A DNA stretch of 64,000 bases from an uncultured Eubacteriales bacterium (GCA_902492065.1 CABUKE010000001.1:124001-188000), one strand, 5' to 3'. Counted from the stretch's first letter, positions 41,571-50,290 are shown. A program made the numbers and translations. Notes: generated by a model not told the origin, from the letters alone.

Positions 41571-42722
41571 TCACTTTTTATACTTCATCTTTTCCTGCCA
41601 GGTCCATATCTTTTCAAACAGCCACAGCAATAGGATAATAAATGCTGCGCTCGCCATGTACAAAACCGACAGCTTAATGGCGGCGGCAAAGTCAATCAGT
41701 TCATAGGCGCGAATAGGGTACATGTAGTAGCTGACCGCGCTGACATCGAGCGGAACAAGGCACAGGGCCACGGCTGTGTAGGCCGCCGCAATGACGGCCT
41801 GCATCAGCTTGCCAATAAAGTACCGCTTTGCGCTCAGGTCAGTCTTTGCTACAATGCCTATGACCTGAAAGTGGACGCTCAGCCCGGCGAAGCCGATAAT
41901 GGCGGAGGTTAGAATCAGCTGCACGTCAAGGGAGAGCGCGCTGTGGCTGGCGTTGTATACGCCGGTGGAGATTTCCAGCGCACCGCTCGCCAACACAGCC
42001 CCAATCCCGCTTCCGAACGCACCGGACAGCGACGCAATGATTACGGCAAACAGGACCGTAAAGCCGCACACGAGGAGCATGTTGTTCACCGCGCCTACAA
42101 CCGCATCTTTTAATATCGCGCCGAGCGGTTTTGCGTGGATGACGCTTTGCGTCTGCGCGGTATGCGCACCGTCTTTTTTTCGTCCGAAGCAGCCGAGGAT
42201 AATCCCGACGCTGACGGCGGAAAGCAGATGAATCACATAGAGCATGACGCCGATTGTTTCGTTAAAATACATGGCCGCGCCGACCGCGCCGATGATAAAC
42301 AGCGGGCCGGAGTTGTTACAGAAGGCGAGCAGCTTCTCCGCTTCGCTCTTTTTGAGCGCGCCCTCCCGGTACAAGTCGCACACGCACGACGCGCCGAGCG
42401 GGTATCCGCTTAATACGCCTAAAATAAAGCAGAGCGCGCCGCTGCCGCTCACGCCGAAGAGCGGGCGCATGAGCGGCGTCATGGGCTTTGTCAGCAGCCG
42501 TGCAAAGCCGAGCTGGATCAGCAGAGAGGAAAACACAAAGAAGGGGAACAGGCTCGGGATCAGCGCGTTGGCGCAGAGGGCGAGCGCGTTTTTCGCCGCC
42601 TCAATCGACCGGGACGGGAACAGAAGCAGCGCGGCGACAAAGTATAGCACCGCCATAATGCATAAAGCCTGCCCCAGTCTTGCCCGTCCGCCGCGGCGTA
42701 GGTAATCTCGTTTTTCTTTCAA
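41571..42722 (-). CDS. ylbJ: Sporulation integral membrane protein YlbJ (SpoVV)
   Basis: 383 aa from TTG 42722 (GGGGGAG, 6-base spacing; ATG 42737 is the alternative). Eight to ten membrane helices with two nucleoside-recognition/Gate-type domains: ALIPSLFPFFVFSSLLIQLGFARLL, GVLSGYPLGASCVCDLYREG, LAFCNNSGPLFIIGAVG. In Bacillus, YlbJ/SpoVV sits in the outer forespore membrane and moves dipicolinic acid. It is divergent from yqfC, and a sigma-E-like promoter precedes it. Fits the spore-forming character of the host. Confidence 0.92.
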   Translation of the reverse strand: MKEKRDYLRRGGRARLGQALCIMAVLYFVAALLLFPSRSIEAAKNALALCANALIPSLFPFFVFSSLLIQLGFARLLTKPMTPLMRPLFGVSGSGALCFILGVLSGYPLGASCVCDLYREGALKKSEAEKLLAFCNNSGPLFIIGAVGAAMYFNETIGVMLYVIHLLSAVSVGIILGCFGRKKDGAHTAQTQSVIHAKPLGAILKDAVVGAVNNMLLVCGFTVLFAVIIASLSGAFGSGIGAVLASGALEISTGVYNASHSALSLDVQLILTSAIIGFAGLSVHFQVIGIVAKTDLSAKRYFIGKLMQAVIAAAYTAVALCLVPLDVSAVSYYMYPIRAYELIDFAAAIKLSVLYMASAAFIILLLWLFEKIWTWQEKMKYKK

Positions 42723-42761
42723 ACCAATCTCCCCCATTCCTGTCAAACATACGCACACTAA

Positions 42762-42789
42762 ATATATATGACATGAACCGGCGCGCTAT
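42762..42789 (-). promoter_or_regulatory. Candidate sigma-E (sporulation) promoter of ylbJ
   Basis: On the reverse strand ATA (42787-42789), 16-bp spacer, CATATATAT (42762-42770), close to the sigma-E pattern ATA-N16-CATACAnT. Confidence 0.42.
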
Positions 42790-42834
42790 TGCATAAAATT
42801 GTTACAAGCCAAAAAAATGAGAGGGGAACCGGGC

Positions 42835-43143
42835 TTGAAAAAAAAGAAAAAGGAAATGCGCATCAAGGAAACCGAATATACAAAGTCGCGCGCCGAGCGG
42901 ATTGCAGAGGCGCTCGACCTGCCAAAAGATATTGTGCTCAACCTGCCGAAGCTGATCTTTACCGGCAACCGGGAGCTGTTCATTGAAAACTATCAGGGCA
43001 TTGTCGAGTACAGCGACACAGTCATCCGGCTCAACACGAGCGACTGTCTGCTGAAGGTGACAGGGCGCGGCCTCGGCATCAAAAACATTGCGACAGAGGA
43101 AATCACCCTCTGCGGCGACATCAAAAGCCTGGAATTCAGTTAA
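42835..43143 (+). CDS. yqfC: Sporulation protein YqfC
   Basis: 102 aa from TTG 42835 behind GAGAGGGG. YabP/YqfC domain: LDLPKDIVLNLPKLIFTGNRELFIENYQGIVEYSDTVIRLNTSDCLLKVTGRGLGIKNIATEEITLCGDI is the expected core. A sigma-E mother-cell protein of unknown biochemical role, always paired with YqfD, which follows after 12 bp. The first residues are unusually Lys-rich (KKKKKEMRIKE). Confidence 0.93.
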   Translation: MKKKKKEMRIKETEYTKSRAERIAEALDLPKDIVLNLPKLIFTGNRELFIENYQGIVEYSDTVIRLNTSDCLLKVTGRGLGIKNIATEEITLCGDIKSLEFS

Positions 43144-43155
43144 GGAGCGTATGCT

Positions 43156-44397
43156 ATGCTAATTCGGATTTTATACTTTCTGCGCGGGTATGTACAAGTT
43201 ATTGTCAAGAGCCACTTTATCGAGCGGTTTATCAACATTTGTATCCGCCGCGACATCTATCTGTGGGATATCCGCCGGCGCGGCGCGTCGGAGGCGGATA
43301 TGAAGATGAGCATGCGCTCGTTTCATAAGCTGCGTCCTATTGCAAAAAAGACGCGCTCCCGCGTGCATATCAAGCGCAAATACGGACTGCCAATGGTTCT
43401 GCACCGGTATAAGAAACGGTATTTTTTCTTTGCCGGGCTTGCGTTGGCAGTCTGCTTTGTCCTTGTCATGTCGCAGTTTGTCTGGTCAATCGAAGTTGTG
43501 GGCAACGAGCAGGTAAGCTCACAGGAGATTTTGCAGGTGCTCGACGGGCTTGGGCTTCACCGCGGCGCATACCGCGGCGCGCTCGATGTGCGGGATTTAA
43601 AAAACAATGCGCTCTTAGAGCTCGACCAGCTCAGTTGGCTCTGGGTCGATATCAAGGGAAGCCGCGCCACGGTCAACGTCAGCGAGAAAAAGGCCGCGCC
43701 GGAGATTCTTGACGAGAGCACGCCGTGCGATATTGTCGCCTCTAAAGCGGGCGTAATCAAAAACTTTAACGCCACGGCGGGCAAAAGTGCCGTCGAGGTG
43801 GGGCAGACCGTGCTTGAGGGCGAGCTTTTAATCAGTGGAATCGTGACGAGCGATCTGATGCCGGAGACTACCCCAGCGCGCTATACACACGCAGCGGGAG
43901 AGGTGTACGCGCGTACATGGTACGAGCAGTCGGCCGAGCGTCCGCTCACCAAAGAAATCCGCACGCCGACCGGACGCACGGCGAGCAAACACACCCTGCT
44001 TGCCTTTGGCGGAGCCTTGCCGCTTCACTTCAATGCGGACAGTCCCTACGAAAACTATGATACTGTGGAAACGACGCACGACCTCGTCCTGTTCGGCTTT
44101 TATACCGGCCTGTCATGGAAAACGCGCACTTATACCGAGGTGACGCTCTCCTATGAGCCGCTCACACCCGAGCAGGCCATGGAGATGGCGAGGCCGGAGC
44201 TTGAGGCCGCAATCGCGTCGCAGGTTGGGGAGGGCGCTGTCGTCGCCGCAAGCGACCTGCGCTATACGCCAATCGACGAATCCAATATCCTCATTACGCT
44301 GACGATGGAGTATACGGAACAAATCGGCGTACAGAAGCCGATTGACACAATTCTGCAAACACAGCCGCCCGTGCAGGAGGAGAGCGGCACGCAATAG
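43156..44397 (+). CDS. yqfD: Sporulation protein YqfD
   Basis: 413 aa. Cytoplasmic N-terminal part with FLRGYVQVIVKSHFIERFINIC, one membrane helix (about 92-112, RYFFFAGLALAVCFVLVMSQFVW), and a large extracellular part with a POTRA-like segment (VVGNEQVSSQEILQVLDGLGLHRG). Expressed in the mother cell and needed for late sporulation in Bacillus. AAGGAGCG site. Normal length for the family; forms an operon with yqfC. Confidence 0.95.
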   Translation: MLIRILYFLRGYVQVIVKSHFIERFINICIRRDIYLWDIRRRGASEADMKMSMRSFHKLRPIAKKTRSRVHIKRKYGLPMVLHRYKKRYFFFAGLALAVCFVLVMSQFVWSIEVVGNEQVSSQEILQVLDGLGLHRGAYRGALDVRDLKNNALLELDQLSWLWVDIKGSRATVNVSEKKAAPEILDESTPCDIVASKAGVIKNFNATAGKSAVEVGQTVLEGELLISGIVTSDLMPETTPARYTHAAGEVYARTWYEQSAERPLTKEIRTPTGRTASKHTLLAFGGALPLHFNADSPYENYDTVETTHDLVLFGFYTGLSWKTRTYTEVTLSYEPLTPEQAMEMARPELEAAIASQVGEGAVVAASDLRYTPIDESNILITLTMEYTEQIGVQKPIDTILQTQPPVQEESGTQ

Positions 44398-44416
44398 GCT
44401 TTCTGCAAGAAAACAG

Positions 44417-44445
44417 TTGATACTTTTTCCAAATTGGAGTATAAT
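44417..44445 (+). promoter_or_regulatory. Sigma-A promoter of the phoH operon
   Basis: TTGATA (44417-44422), 17-bp spacer, TATAAT (44440-44445). It separates vegetative phoH-ybeY-dgkA-era from the sporulation pair and rules out the far-upstream TTG start of phoH. Confidence 0.8.
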
Positions 44446-44514
44446 AGAGTCGAGTCACCTCAGGCTGTATGCTGTTTTCAGCCGGAAGGGTACAAAAGAA
44501 CGGAAGTGAACTAT

Positions 44515-45516
44515 TTGATTGAACGGATTTATACGCTTGACGCGGGGACGGACATTGCGGCCCTGTTTGGCAGTTTTGACGCCAATATCAAGCTGATTGA
44601 AAAGGAATTGAACGTAAAAATCCTCAACCGTGACTGTGACATCAAGCTGCTGGGCGAGGAAGAAAACGTCAGTAAGGCGATTAAGGTTTTGGAGAATCTG
44701 ACGGCGCTTCTGCAAAAGGGGGAAACGCTCGGCGAGCAGAACGTGCTCTATACGATTTCCATGGTGGAGGACGGGCTGGAGCAGAGCCTTGGCAGCCTCG
44801 GCGCGGATGTGGTCTGCATCACGGCAAAGGGCAAGCCGGTCAAGAGCAAAACGCTTGGGCAGAAAAAGTACATTAGCGCCATTGAGAAAAACACCATCAC
44901 GTTTGGCATCGGACCGGCCGGTACGGGCAAGACGTACCTTGCCGTGGCGGCGGCGGTGACGGCGTTCCGCAACAAGGACGTGAGCCGCATTATTCTGACG
45001 CGGCCTGCCGTGGAGGCGGGGGAGAAGCTCGGGTTTCTGCCCGGCGATTTGCAGATGAAGGTTGACCCGTACCTGCGCCCGCTCTACGACGCGATGTACG
45101 ACATGCTTGGCGCGGAGAGCTATCAGAAATATCTCGAGCGCGGGATGATAGAGGTTGCGCCGCTCGCGTACATGCGCGGACGTACGCTCGACGATGCGTT
45201 CATCATTTTGGATGAGGCGCAAAATACCACGCCGGAGCAGATGAAGATGTTTTTGACGCGCATTGGCTTTGGCTCGCGCGCGATTGTGACGGGCGATATC
45301 ACGCAGATTGACTTGCCGGATGGGAAAAAGTCCGGTCTCAAAGAGGCGGCAAAAATCCTCAAGGGCATTGAGGGAATTGACTTTTGCTACCTGTCGGAAA
45401 AGGACGTTGTCCGCCACCCGCTCGTACAGAAGATCATCAAGGCGTACGACCGGGCGGAGCAGGAGAAGTTGCGCCGCGCGGCCCGGGACAAGGGCCACGG
45501 CGATACGAAACGATAA
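44515..45516 (+). CDS. phoH: PhoH-family ATPase
   Basis: 333 aa from TTG 44515 (CGGAAG, 8-base spacing). The longer frame to 44434 begins upstream of the promoter -10 and is excluded. N-terminal KH-like domain (LFGSFDANIKLIEKELNVKIL), then the ATPase with Walker A GPAGTGKT at 133-140 and DEAQNTTPEQMKMFLTRIG. Probably an RNA helicase/ATPase working with YbeY in rRNA metabolism. It ends 12 bp before ybeY. Confidence 0.95.
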   Translation: MIERIYTLDAGTDIAALFGSFDANIKLIEKELNVKILNRDCDIKLLGEEENVSKAIKVLENLTALLQKGETLGEQNVLYTISMVEDGLEQSLGSLGADVVCITAKGKPVKSKTLGQKKYISAIEKNTITFGIGPAGTGKTYLAVAAAVTAFRNKDVSRIILTRPAVEAGEKLGFLPGDLQMKVDPYLRPLYDAMYDMLGAESYQKYLERGMIEVAPLAYMRGRTLDDAFIILDEAQNTTPEQMKMFLTRIGFGSRAIVTGDITQIDLPDGKKSGLKEAAKILKGIEGIDFCYLSEKDVVRHPLVQKIIKAYDRAEQEKLRRAARDKGHGDTKR

Positions 45517-45528
45517 GGACGGTTAATT

Positions 45529-46020
45529 ATGGCACAAGCAGAGGTCATCATTGAAAACGAACAGTCTGTATGCGACTTTACGCCGGAGATGGAAACGGCA
45601 ATCCGGCAGGTCGTGGATACGGTGTTAGAGCAGGAGGGCTTCGCGTCAGCATGCGAGGTATCGGTTTTGATTGTGGACGATGCGGCGATTCAGGCGCTCA
45701 ACAAAGAGCACCGCGGCAAGGATGCGGCAACGGATGTGCTCTCCTTCCCCATGCTGGAGTTTGACGCCGAGGGGCGGATTGTCAGCGGGGACGAGGCGTT
45801 CGGCGGCGCGCTCCTGCTCGGCGACATTGTCATCAGCCTGCCGCACGCCTATGCGCAGGCGGAGGAATACGGGCACAGCCCCCTGCGCGAGGTGGGCTTT
45901 CTCTGCGCGCACAGTATGCTCCACCTGCTCGGCTACGACCATGAGCAGGGCGAGGCGGAGCGTATGGTTATGCGTGAAAAGGAGGAGAAGGCGCTCGCCG
46001 CGCTGGGCTTGGTACGATAG
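45529..46020 (+). CDS. ybeY: Endoribonuclease / rRNA maturation factor YbeY
   Basis: 163 aa. Zinc-binding H128-SM-LH132-LLGYDH138, the H-x3-H-x5-H motif; the usual Gly after the first His is Ser here. Also TDVLSFPMLE, the substrate-site segment. Processes the 16S rRNA 3' end and helps ribosome quality control. Located in the standard phoH-ybeY-dgkA-era order. AAGGACGG site. Confidence 0.95.
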   Translation: MAQAEVIIENEQSVCDFTPEMETAIRQVVDTVLEQEGFASACEVSVLIVDDAAIQALNKEHRGKDAATDVLSFPMLEFDAEGRIVSGDEAFGGALLLGDIVISLPHAYAQAEEYGHSPLREVGFLCAHSMLHLLGYDHEQGEAERMVMREKEEKALAALGLVR

Positions 46021-46038
46021 AGAAAAGGGCGTGATGAG

Positions 46039-46533
46039 GTGAAAAAGGGGGCGGGAAGCCTGCTTGACAGCTTCCGCTATGCGTTTCGCGGGCTGCGCTA
46101 TGCGGTGAGGACGCAGCGCAATATGCGCATCCATATCAGCATGGCGGCCTTAGTGAGCTTGTTCGGGCTTTTCTACCAGCTTGCGCCGGTGGAATGGATT
46201 GCCCTGTATATGACGATTACGTTTGTCATTGTGTGCGAAATGCTCAACACAGCAATTGAAAACTGTGTCGACACGGCCACGGAGGAATATAGCAAATACG
46301 CGGAGATTGCCAAGGATGTGGCGGCGGGCGCGGTTGTCGTTGCCGCGCTTTTGGCGGTCATTGTCGCGGCGTTTTTGTTCCTCGACCCGGCGCGGCTGGG
46401 GCCTGCGTTTGGGCGGCTGCTGTCCAGTCCGGTCTATGCGGGCGGGGCCGTCGTGCTGACGCTTTTGCTGCTGTGGTGGATCAGCCGTGCAAAACAAGGG
46501 GAAAGAAACCAAAAAGAAGAAGACAAGGAGTAG
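46039..46533 (+). CDS. dgkA: Undecaprenol / diacylglycerol kinase, DgkA family
   Basis: 164 aa from GTG 46039. Membrane kinase with EMLNTAIENCVDTATEEYSKYAEIAKDVAAGAVVVAALLA (the DAGK signature), three family membrane helices plus an additional C-terminal helix (YAGGAVVLTLLLLWWIS) and a charged tail, making it longer than the common ~125-aa form. In Gram-positives it phosphorylates undecaprenol for cell-wall carrier recycling. Its end lies 8 bp before era. Confidence 0.93.
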   Translation: MKKGAGSLLDSFRYAFRGLRYAVRTQRNMRIHISMAALVSLFGLFYQLAPVEWIALYMTITFVIVCEMLNTAIENCVDTATEEYSKYAEIAKDVAAGAVVVAALLAVIVAAFLFLDPARLGPAFGRLLSSPVYAGGAVVLTLLLLWWISRAKQGERNQKEEDKE

Positions 46534-46541
46534 AATAACAC

Positions 46542-47432
46542 GTGAAAAATCAGAATTTCAAGTCTGGATTTGTGTCCATTATCGGGCGGCCGAACGTGGG
46601 CAAATCCACGCTTTTAAACGCGCTCGTCGGGGAAAAGATTGCAATCATCTCCGACAAGCCGCAGACTACGCGCAACAAGATTCTGGCAATCCGCAACACG
46701 GATGACGCACAGATTATTTTTACGGACACGCCGGGGATTCACAAGCCGAAAAACAAGCTCGGCGAATATATGGTAAAAGTCGCAAACGAGTCCGTGGGCG
46801 AGATGGACGCGGTGCTGTTTGTTGTGGATGCGACCAATAAAACGACGGAGCCGGAGCGCAAAATTGCGCAGAATTTGCGCGCGCTGCGCGTACCTGTCAT
46901 TCTTGTAATCAACAAGGTCGACCTTGCGCGCAAGGAGTCGCTTCTGCCCATGATTGCGGATTTCAGCAGCCTGCATGACTTTGAGGCGATTGTGCCGGTC
47001 AGTGCGCTGAAAAACGACGGTGTGGACCGCCTGCTTAACGAGATTATGCAGAATATCCCGCAGGGGCCGGCGTTCTTCCCGGACGATATGATTACCGACC
47101 AGCCGGAAAAGCAAATTGCGGCGGAAATTATCCGCGAAAAGCTTTTGTGGCTGCTCGACAAAGAGGTGCCTCACGGCATTGCCATTGAAATCCTGCAAAT
47201 GAAGGAGCAGGACAAGCTCACCTCCATCCAGGCAAATATCTACTGCGAAAAAGCGTCGCACAAGGGAATCATTATCGGAAAAAACGGCGCGGTTTTGAAG
47301 AAGGTTGGCACCATGGCGCGCATCGACATCCAGAAGATGCTTGGGAAAAAGGTGTATCTGGAGCTTTGGGTCAAGGTCAAGAGCGATTGGCGTAACAATA
47401 ACTATCTGATTCGCAACTTTGGCTATGAATAA
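46542..47432 (+). CDS. era: GTPase Era
   Basis: 296 aa from GTG 46542 (AAGGAG). G1 GRPNVGKS at 15-22, G2 TTRNKI, G3 DTPGIHKP, G4 NKVDLA, G5 SALK, then a C-terminal KH domain with GIIIGKNGAVLKKVGTMARIDIQKML and GKKVYLELWVKVK. Binds the 3' end of 16S rRNA during 30S assembly. Standard length and order. Confidence 0.97.
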   Translation: MKNQNFKSGFVSIIGRPNVGKSTLLNALVGEKIAIISDKPQTTRNKILAIRNTDDAQIIFTDTPGIHKPKNKLGEYMVKVANESVGEMDAVLFVVDATNKTTEPERKIAQNLRALRVPVILVINKVDLARKESLLPMIADFSSLHDFEAIVPVSALKNDGVDRLLNEIMQNIPQGPAFFPDDMITDQPEKQIAAEIIREKLLWLLDKEVPHGIAIEILQMKEQDKLTSIQANIYCEKASHKGIIIGKNGAVLKKVGTMARIDIQKMLGKKVYLELWVKVKSDWRNNNYLIRNFGYE

Positions 47433-47575
47433 AAATTTTTTTGCAGAACAAACCGCGCCGGACAAGGCTTTTGCCGCATTTATGTAAAAAAAGGCTGCAA
47501 TTTCCTTGACTAATCTAGAGCAAATTTGCCCATGCTATAAGCAGAAAACAATTTTTGTGACAGGGGGCAGATTTT

Positions 47576-47710
47576 ATGTTTGGCGAGTATATGTGGCAAA
47601 GATTTTGTTTTACCGGCGATGTGGAGGATTATTTGGTATTTAAGGAAATGGAGCTTGAGGAAGAGGGGTTTTTGGAGCAGGACGCGCCCGCCCGGCTCGT
47701 GCTGGCGTAG
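47576..47710 (+). CDS. yqzL: YqzL-family small protein (44 aa)
   Basis: 44 residues: MFGEYMWQRFCFTGDVEDYL, then VFKEMELEEEG and an acidic/proline tail. The pattern W-x4-TG-x-xxYLxFKExE is that of YqzL, and the position between era and recO is exactly where Bacillus yqzL lies. GACAGGGGGC precedes the ATG. Role unknown. Easily missed because of its size. A terminator follows before recO. Confidence 0.85.
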   Translation: MFGEYMWQRFCFTGDVEDYLVFKEMELEEEGFLEQDAPARLVLA

Positions 47711-47726
47711 CGCATCGGAATACAGG

Positions 47727-47754
47727 GAAAGGGCCGCGTATGCGGCCTTTTTTG
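47727..47754 (+). terminator. Intrinsic terminator between yqzL and recO
   Basis: AAAGGGCCGC, GTAT loop, GCGGCC then TTTTTT. It would attenuate transcription into recO. Confidence 0.8.
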
Positions 47755-47771
47755 CAGATGGGGGAGTGTGC

Positions 47772-48515
47772 GTGGAAAAACTTGTGACAAACGGGCTTGT
47801 TATCCGGCAGGTCAACTATGGCGAGGCGGACCGCATTTTACATATTTTCACCGAGGAGCTGGGAATCATCAGCGCGCTTGCAAAGGGTGCGCGCAAGTAT
47901 AAGTCCCATCAGGGCAGCGCGGCACAGTTGCTCTGTTACGGGCAGTTTACGCTTGCACCCGGCAGAGGGATGTACCGGATGCAGGGCGCATCCGTGCTGG
48001 AAAGCTTTTTTGCACTGTCCCAGGACATTGAGAAGCTGGCACTGTGTACGTATTTGTTTGACGTGACAGCGGCGCTGGTGCAGGAGCAGATGAGCGACCG
48101 GGCGGCGCTATCTTTGCTTTTGAACACGCTCTATATTTTAGCCAATAAAGACCGTCCGCTTGCGCTCATCAAGGCGGTATATGAGCTCCGTCTGCTGTTG
48201 CTGGAGGGTTTTGGGGCGAATTGCGGCATATGCAGCAAATGCGGGAAGCAGGAGGAGCTGTCGTATTTCTCCAACAGCGCAGGCGGCGTTGTCTGCCAAA
48301 GCTGCGCCACGCCCGGGGATATCCCGCTTTCTGCGGCGGCGCTGGCCGCCCTGCGGTATATTTTAGATGAGCCGCTGGAGCGGATATTTTCATTCTCTTT
48401 GCCGGAGGCAGAGCTGCAAGCACTCGGCAAAGTCAGCGAAAAATATTTGCTGTATCATATCGAGCGCAGTTTCCCCTCTCTGGATTACTATAAGCAAATT
48501 ACGAATCAGGCGTAA
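47772..48515 (+). CDS. recO: DNA repair protein RecO
   Basis: 247 aa from GTG 47772 (GGGGGAG; the longer frame from 47580 runs through yqzL and the terminator and is not used). N-terminal OB fold (GLVIRQVNYGEADRILHIFTEELGIISALAKGARK), helical middle, and a C-terminal zinc site C151-xx-C154...C175-xx-C178 (C157 also nearby). Loads RecA with RecF/RecR at gaps. Its stop overlaps a terminator stem. Confidence 0.95.
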   Translation: MEKLVTNGLVIRQVNYGEADRILHIFTEELGIISALAKGARKYKSHQGSAAQLLCYGQFTLAPGRGMYRMQGASVLESFFALSQDIEKLALCTYLFDVTAALVQEQMSDRAALSLLLNTLYILANKDRPLALIKAVYELRLLLLEGFGANCGICSKCGKQEELSYFSNSAGGVVCQSCATPGDIPLSAAALAALRYILDEPLERIFSFSLPEAELQALGKVSEKYLLYHIERSFPSLDYYKQITNQA

Positions 48516-48529
48516 GCCTGATTTTTTTT
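48504..48529 (+). terminator. Intrinsic terminator after recO
   Basis: AATCAGGC, GTAA loop, GCCTGATT then TTTTTT; overlaps the recO stop codon. Confidence 0.85.
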
Positions 48530-48549
48530 GAGAAAAAGTAAAAAAATAC

Positions 48550-48578
48550 TTTACTTTTTTAGCGAAATGAAGTATAAT
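48550..48578 (+). promoter_or_regulatory. Promoter of the amino-acid transporter genes
   Basis: TTTACT (48550-48555), 17-bp spacer, TATAAT (48573-48578). Confidence 0.6.
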
Positions 48579-48646
48579 AACACTTGTTTGTTGCGGCGTA
48601 TTGCCGCGCAGGGGTTACAAGTACATAGTTTAAGGAGATGTAGAAA

Positions 48647-49474
48647 ATGAAGAAGTTATTAGCGGTTATGTTGGCCAGCGTACTGGCGGTATGCTTTGTG
48701 CTGAGCGGCTGCGGCGGAGAAACGGCAGACCCGGCAAACACACAGGCAGATGCGGACCAGTCGCTGCAGAAGGTGCTCGATAAAAATGAGCTCGTGGTTG
48801 GGCTGGACATTGCGTTCCCGCCGATGGGGTTCCAAGACGAAAATAATGAGATTGTCGGCTTTGACATTGACCTTGCAAAAGAAGTGGGCAAGGTGCTGGG
48901 CGTAAATGTACAGCTCAAGCCGATCGACTGGAAGTCGAAGGAGATGGAGCTTAAGAGCGGCAAGGTTGACCTGCTCTGGAACGGGTATACGATTACGGAC
49001 GAGAGAAAGAAGGAAGTTCTTTTCAGCGACCCGTATCTGGCAAATAAGCAGATTATCATTGTAAAAGCGGATTCGCCAATCCAGGCGAAGGCGGACATCA
49101 CGTCCGGCAAGGTTGGGCTTCAGACGGGTTCCACAGCAGAGGACGCTATCCAGGCAGACCCGATTTATGAGCAAATAAAAGGGAATTTGATGATGTATGA
49201 CGACAACAACACGGCAATGATGGACCTCGACGCTGGGCGCGTGGAGTCGGTCGTTGTGGATGAAGTTGTCGGCAAGTATTATCTGTCCAAGCACGAGGGC
49301 CAGTACCGGATTCTGGACGAGGACTTTGGCGACGAGCAGTACGGTATCGGCTTCCGCATGGAGGACAAGGCGCTGCGCGACGCGGTGCAGGAGGCGCTCG
49401 ATACGATTAAGACAAACGGCGTGGGCGACGAAATCAGCGAAAAATGGTTCGGCGAGCCTGGCTTGATGCTGTAA
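48647..49474 (+). CDS. Amino-acid ABC transporter substrate-binding lipoprotein
   Basis: 275 aa. Lipoprotein signal with lipobox LSGC (Cys22), then a family 3 solute-binding domain: LVVGLDIAFPPMGFQDENNEIVGFDIDLAKEVGKVLGVNV, ITDERKKEVLFSDPYLANKQIIIV, VGLQTGSTAEDAIQ, YGIGFRMEDKALRDAVQEAL. The DIAFPPMGF segment is typical of polar amino-acid (cystine/glutamine) binders; ligand not certain. AAGGAGATG site. A terminator lies between it and the permease, likely setting a higher level of the binding protein. Confidence 0.92.
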   Translation: MKKLLAVMLASVLAVCFVLSGCGGETADPANTQADADQSLQKVLDKNELVVGLDIAFPPMGFQDENNEIVGFDIDLAKEVGKVLGVNVQLKPIDWKSKEMELKSGKVDLLWNGYTITDERKKEVLFSDPYLANKQIIIVKADSPIQAKADITSGKVGLQTGSTAEDAIQADPIYEQIKGNLMMYDDNNTAMMDLDAGRVESVVVDEVVGKYYLSKHEGQYRILDEDFGDEQYGIGFRMEDKALRDAVQEALDTIKTNGVGDEISEKWFGEPGLML

Positions 49475-49494
49475 GGCAGGAGTAAGCTGGAGGG

Positions 49495-49519
49495 AAGGGC
49501 GCACCTCGCGCCCTTTTTT
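49495..49519 (+). terminator. Terminator between binding protein and permease genes
   Basis: AAGGGCGC, 5-base loop, GCGCCCTT then TTTT. Partial read-through probably feeds the permease gene. Confidence 0.75.
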
Positions 49520-49567
49520 CCGCTTTTGCGTACGATTCGGTATCAATTTGTTAAGGAAGGGATTACT

Positions 49568-50245
49568 ATGGAACAAGTTGCCGCGGCATGGGATTACTTT
49601 TGGCGCGTATCGGTCAATATCAGCGACGGTCTCGGCGTGACGCTCGGGCTTTTTGCGCTTACGCTTTTGTTCTCCATTCCGCTCGGACTTATCATTTCGC
49701 TCGGCGCAATCAGCCGGTTTAAGCCGCTTGCATGGCTGGTGAAGTTTTACATATGGCTGCTGCGCGGTACACCGTTGCTTTTGCAGCTTTTGTTTGTGTA
49801 TTTTGGACTGCCGCTTCTGTTTGGGCTTAACATTGACAACTTTGCTGCCGCTGTTATTGCGTTTGTACTTAATTATGCGGCGTATTTTGCTGAGATTTTT
49901 CGTGCGGGTATCCAGTCGATTGACAAGGGTCAGTTCGAGGCGGCGAAGGCGCTCGGTTTGTCGAGCGGCCAGACTATGTGGCGCGTCGTGATTCCGCAGA
50001 CAATCAGCCGGATTCTGCCCCCGGTGGGGAACGAGTCGATTACGCTGGTCAAGGATACCTCGCTGGTGTCAATTATCGCGCTGTCGGATATTATGCATCA
50101 GACGCGCACGATTGTCATGCGGGAGGCGAGTGTTGCGGCGTTTGTCGTTGCGGCGGTGTTCTATTTGATTATGACATTTGTTTTGACAAGACTGTTTGAT
50201 TATTTGGAGAAGCGGTTTTCCAAAAGCGAACGGTTTGAAAATTAA
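49568..50245 (+). CDS. Amino-acid ABC transporter permease (HisM/GlnP family)
   Basis: 225 aa from ATG 49568 (AAGGAAGGG site). About five membrane helices and the EAA loop region EAAKALGLSSGQTMWRVVIPQTISRILPPVGNES, plus the N-terminal GLGVTLGLFALTLLFSIPLG. Partner of the upstream binding protein. The usual third gene (GlnQ-type ATPase) does not follow; the next gene is an FAD oxidoreductase, so the ATPase must come from elsewhere. Confidence 0.93.
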   Translation: MEQVAAAWDYFWRVSVNISDGLGVTLGLFALTLLFSIPLGLIISLGAISRFKPLAWLVKFYIWLLRGTPLLLQLLFVYFGLPLLFGLNIDNFAAAVIAFVLNYAAYFAEIFRAGIQSIDKGQFEAAKALGLSSGQTMWRVVIPQTISRILPPVGNESITLVKDTSLVSIIALSDIMHQTRTIVMREASVAAFVVAAVFYLIMTFVLTRLFDYLEKRFSKSERFEN

Positions 50246-50290
50246 ATAGGCGTTTGCCTGTTTTTTTATTGGTGACAGATCAAACAGGAA

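Noticed and set aside
44434..44514. Upstream TTG start for phoH
   Set aside because: It would begin before the -10 element of the phoH promoter.
47580..47771. Long N-terminal extension of recO
   Set aside because: Overlaps yqzL and an intrinsic terminator; GTG 47772 has a proper ribosome site and gives a normal RecO length.
50246..50270. Short AGGC/GCCT hairpin with T7 after the permease gene
   Set aside because: Stem of only 4-5 bp; may terminate weakly but not supported enough for a feature.
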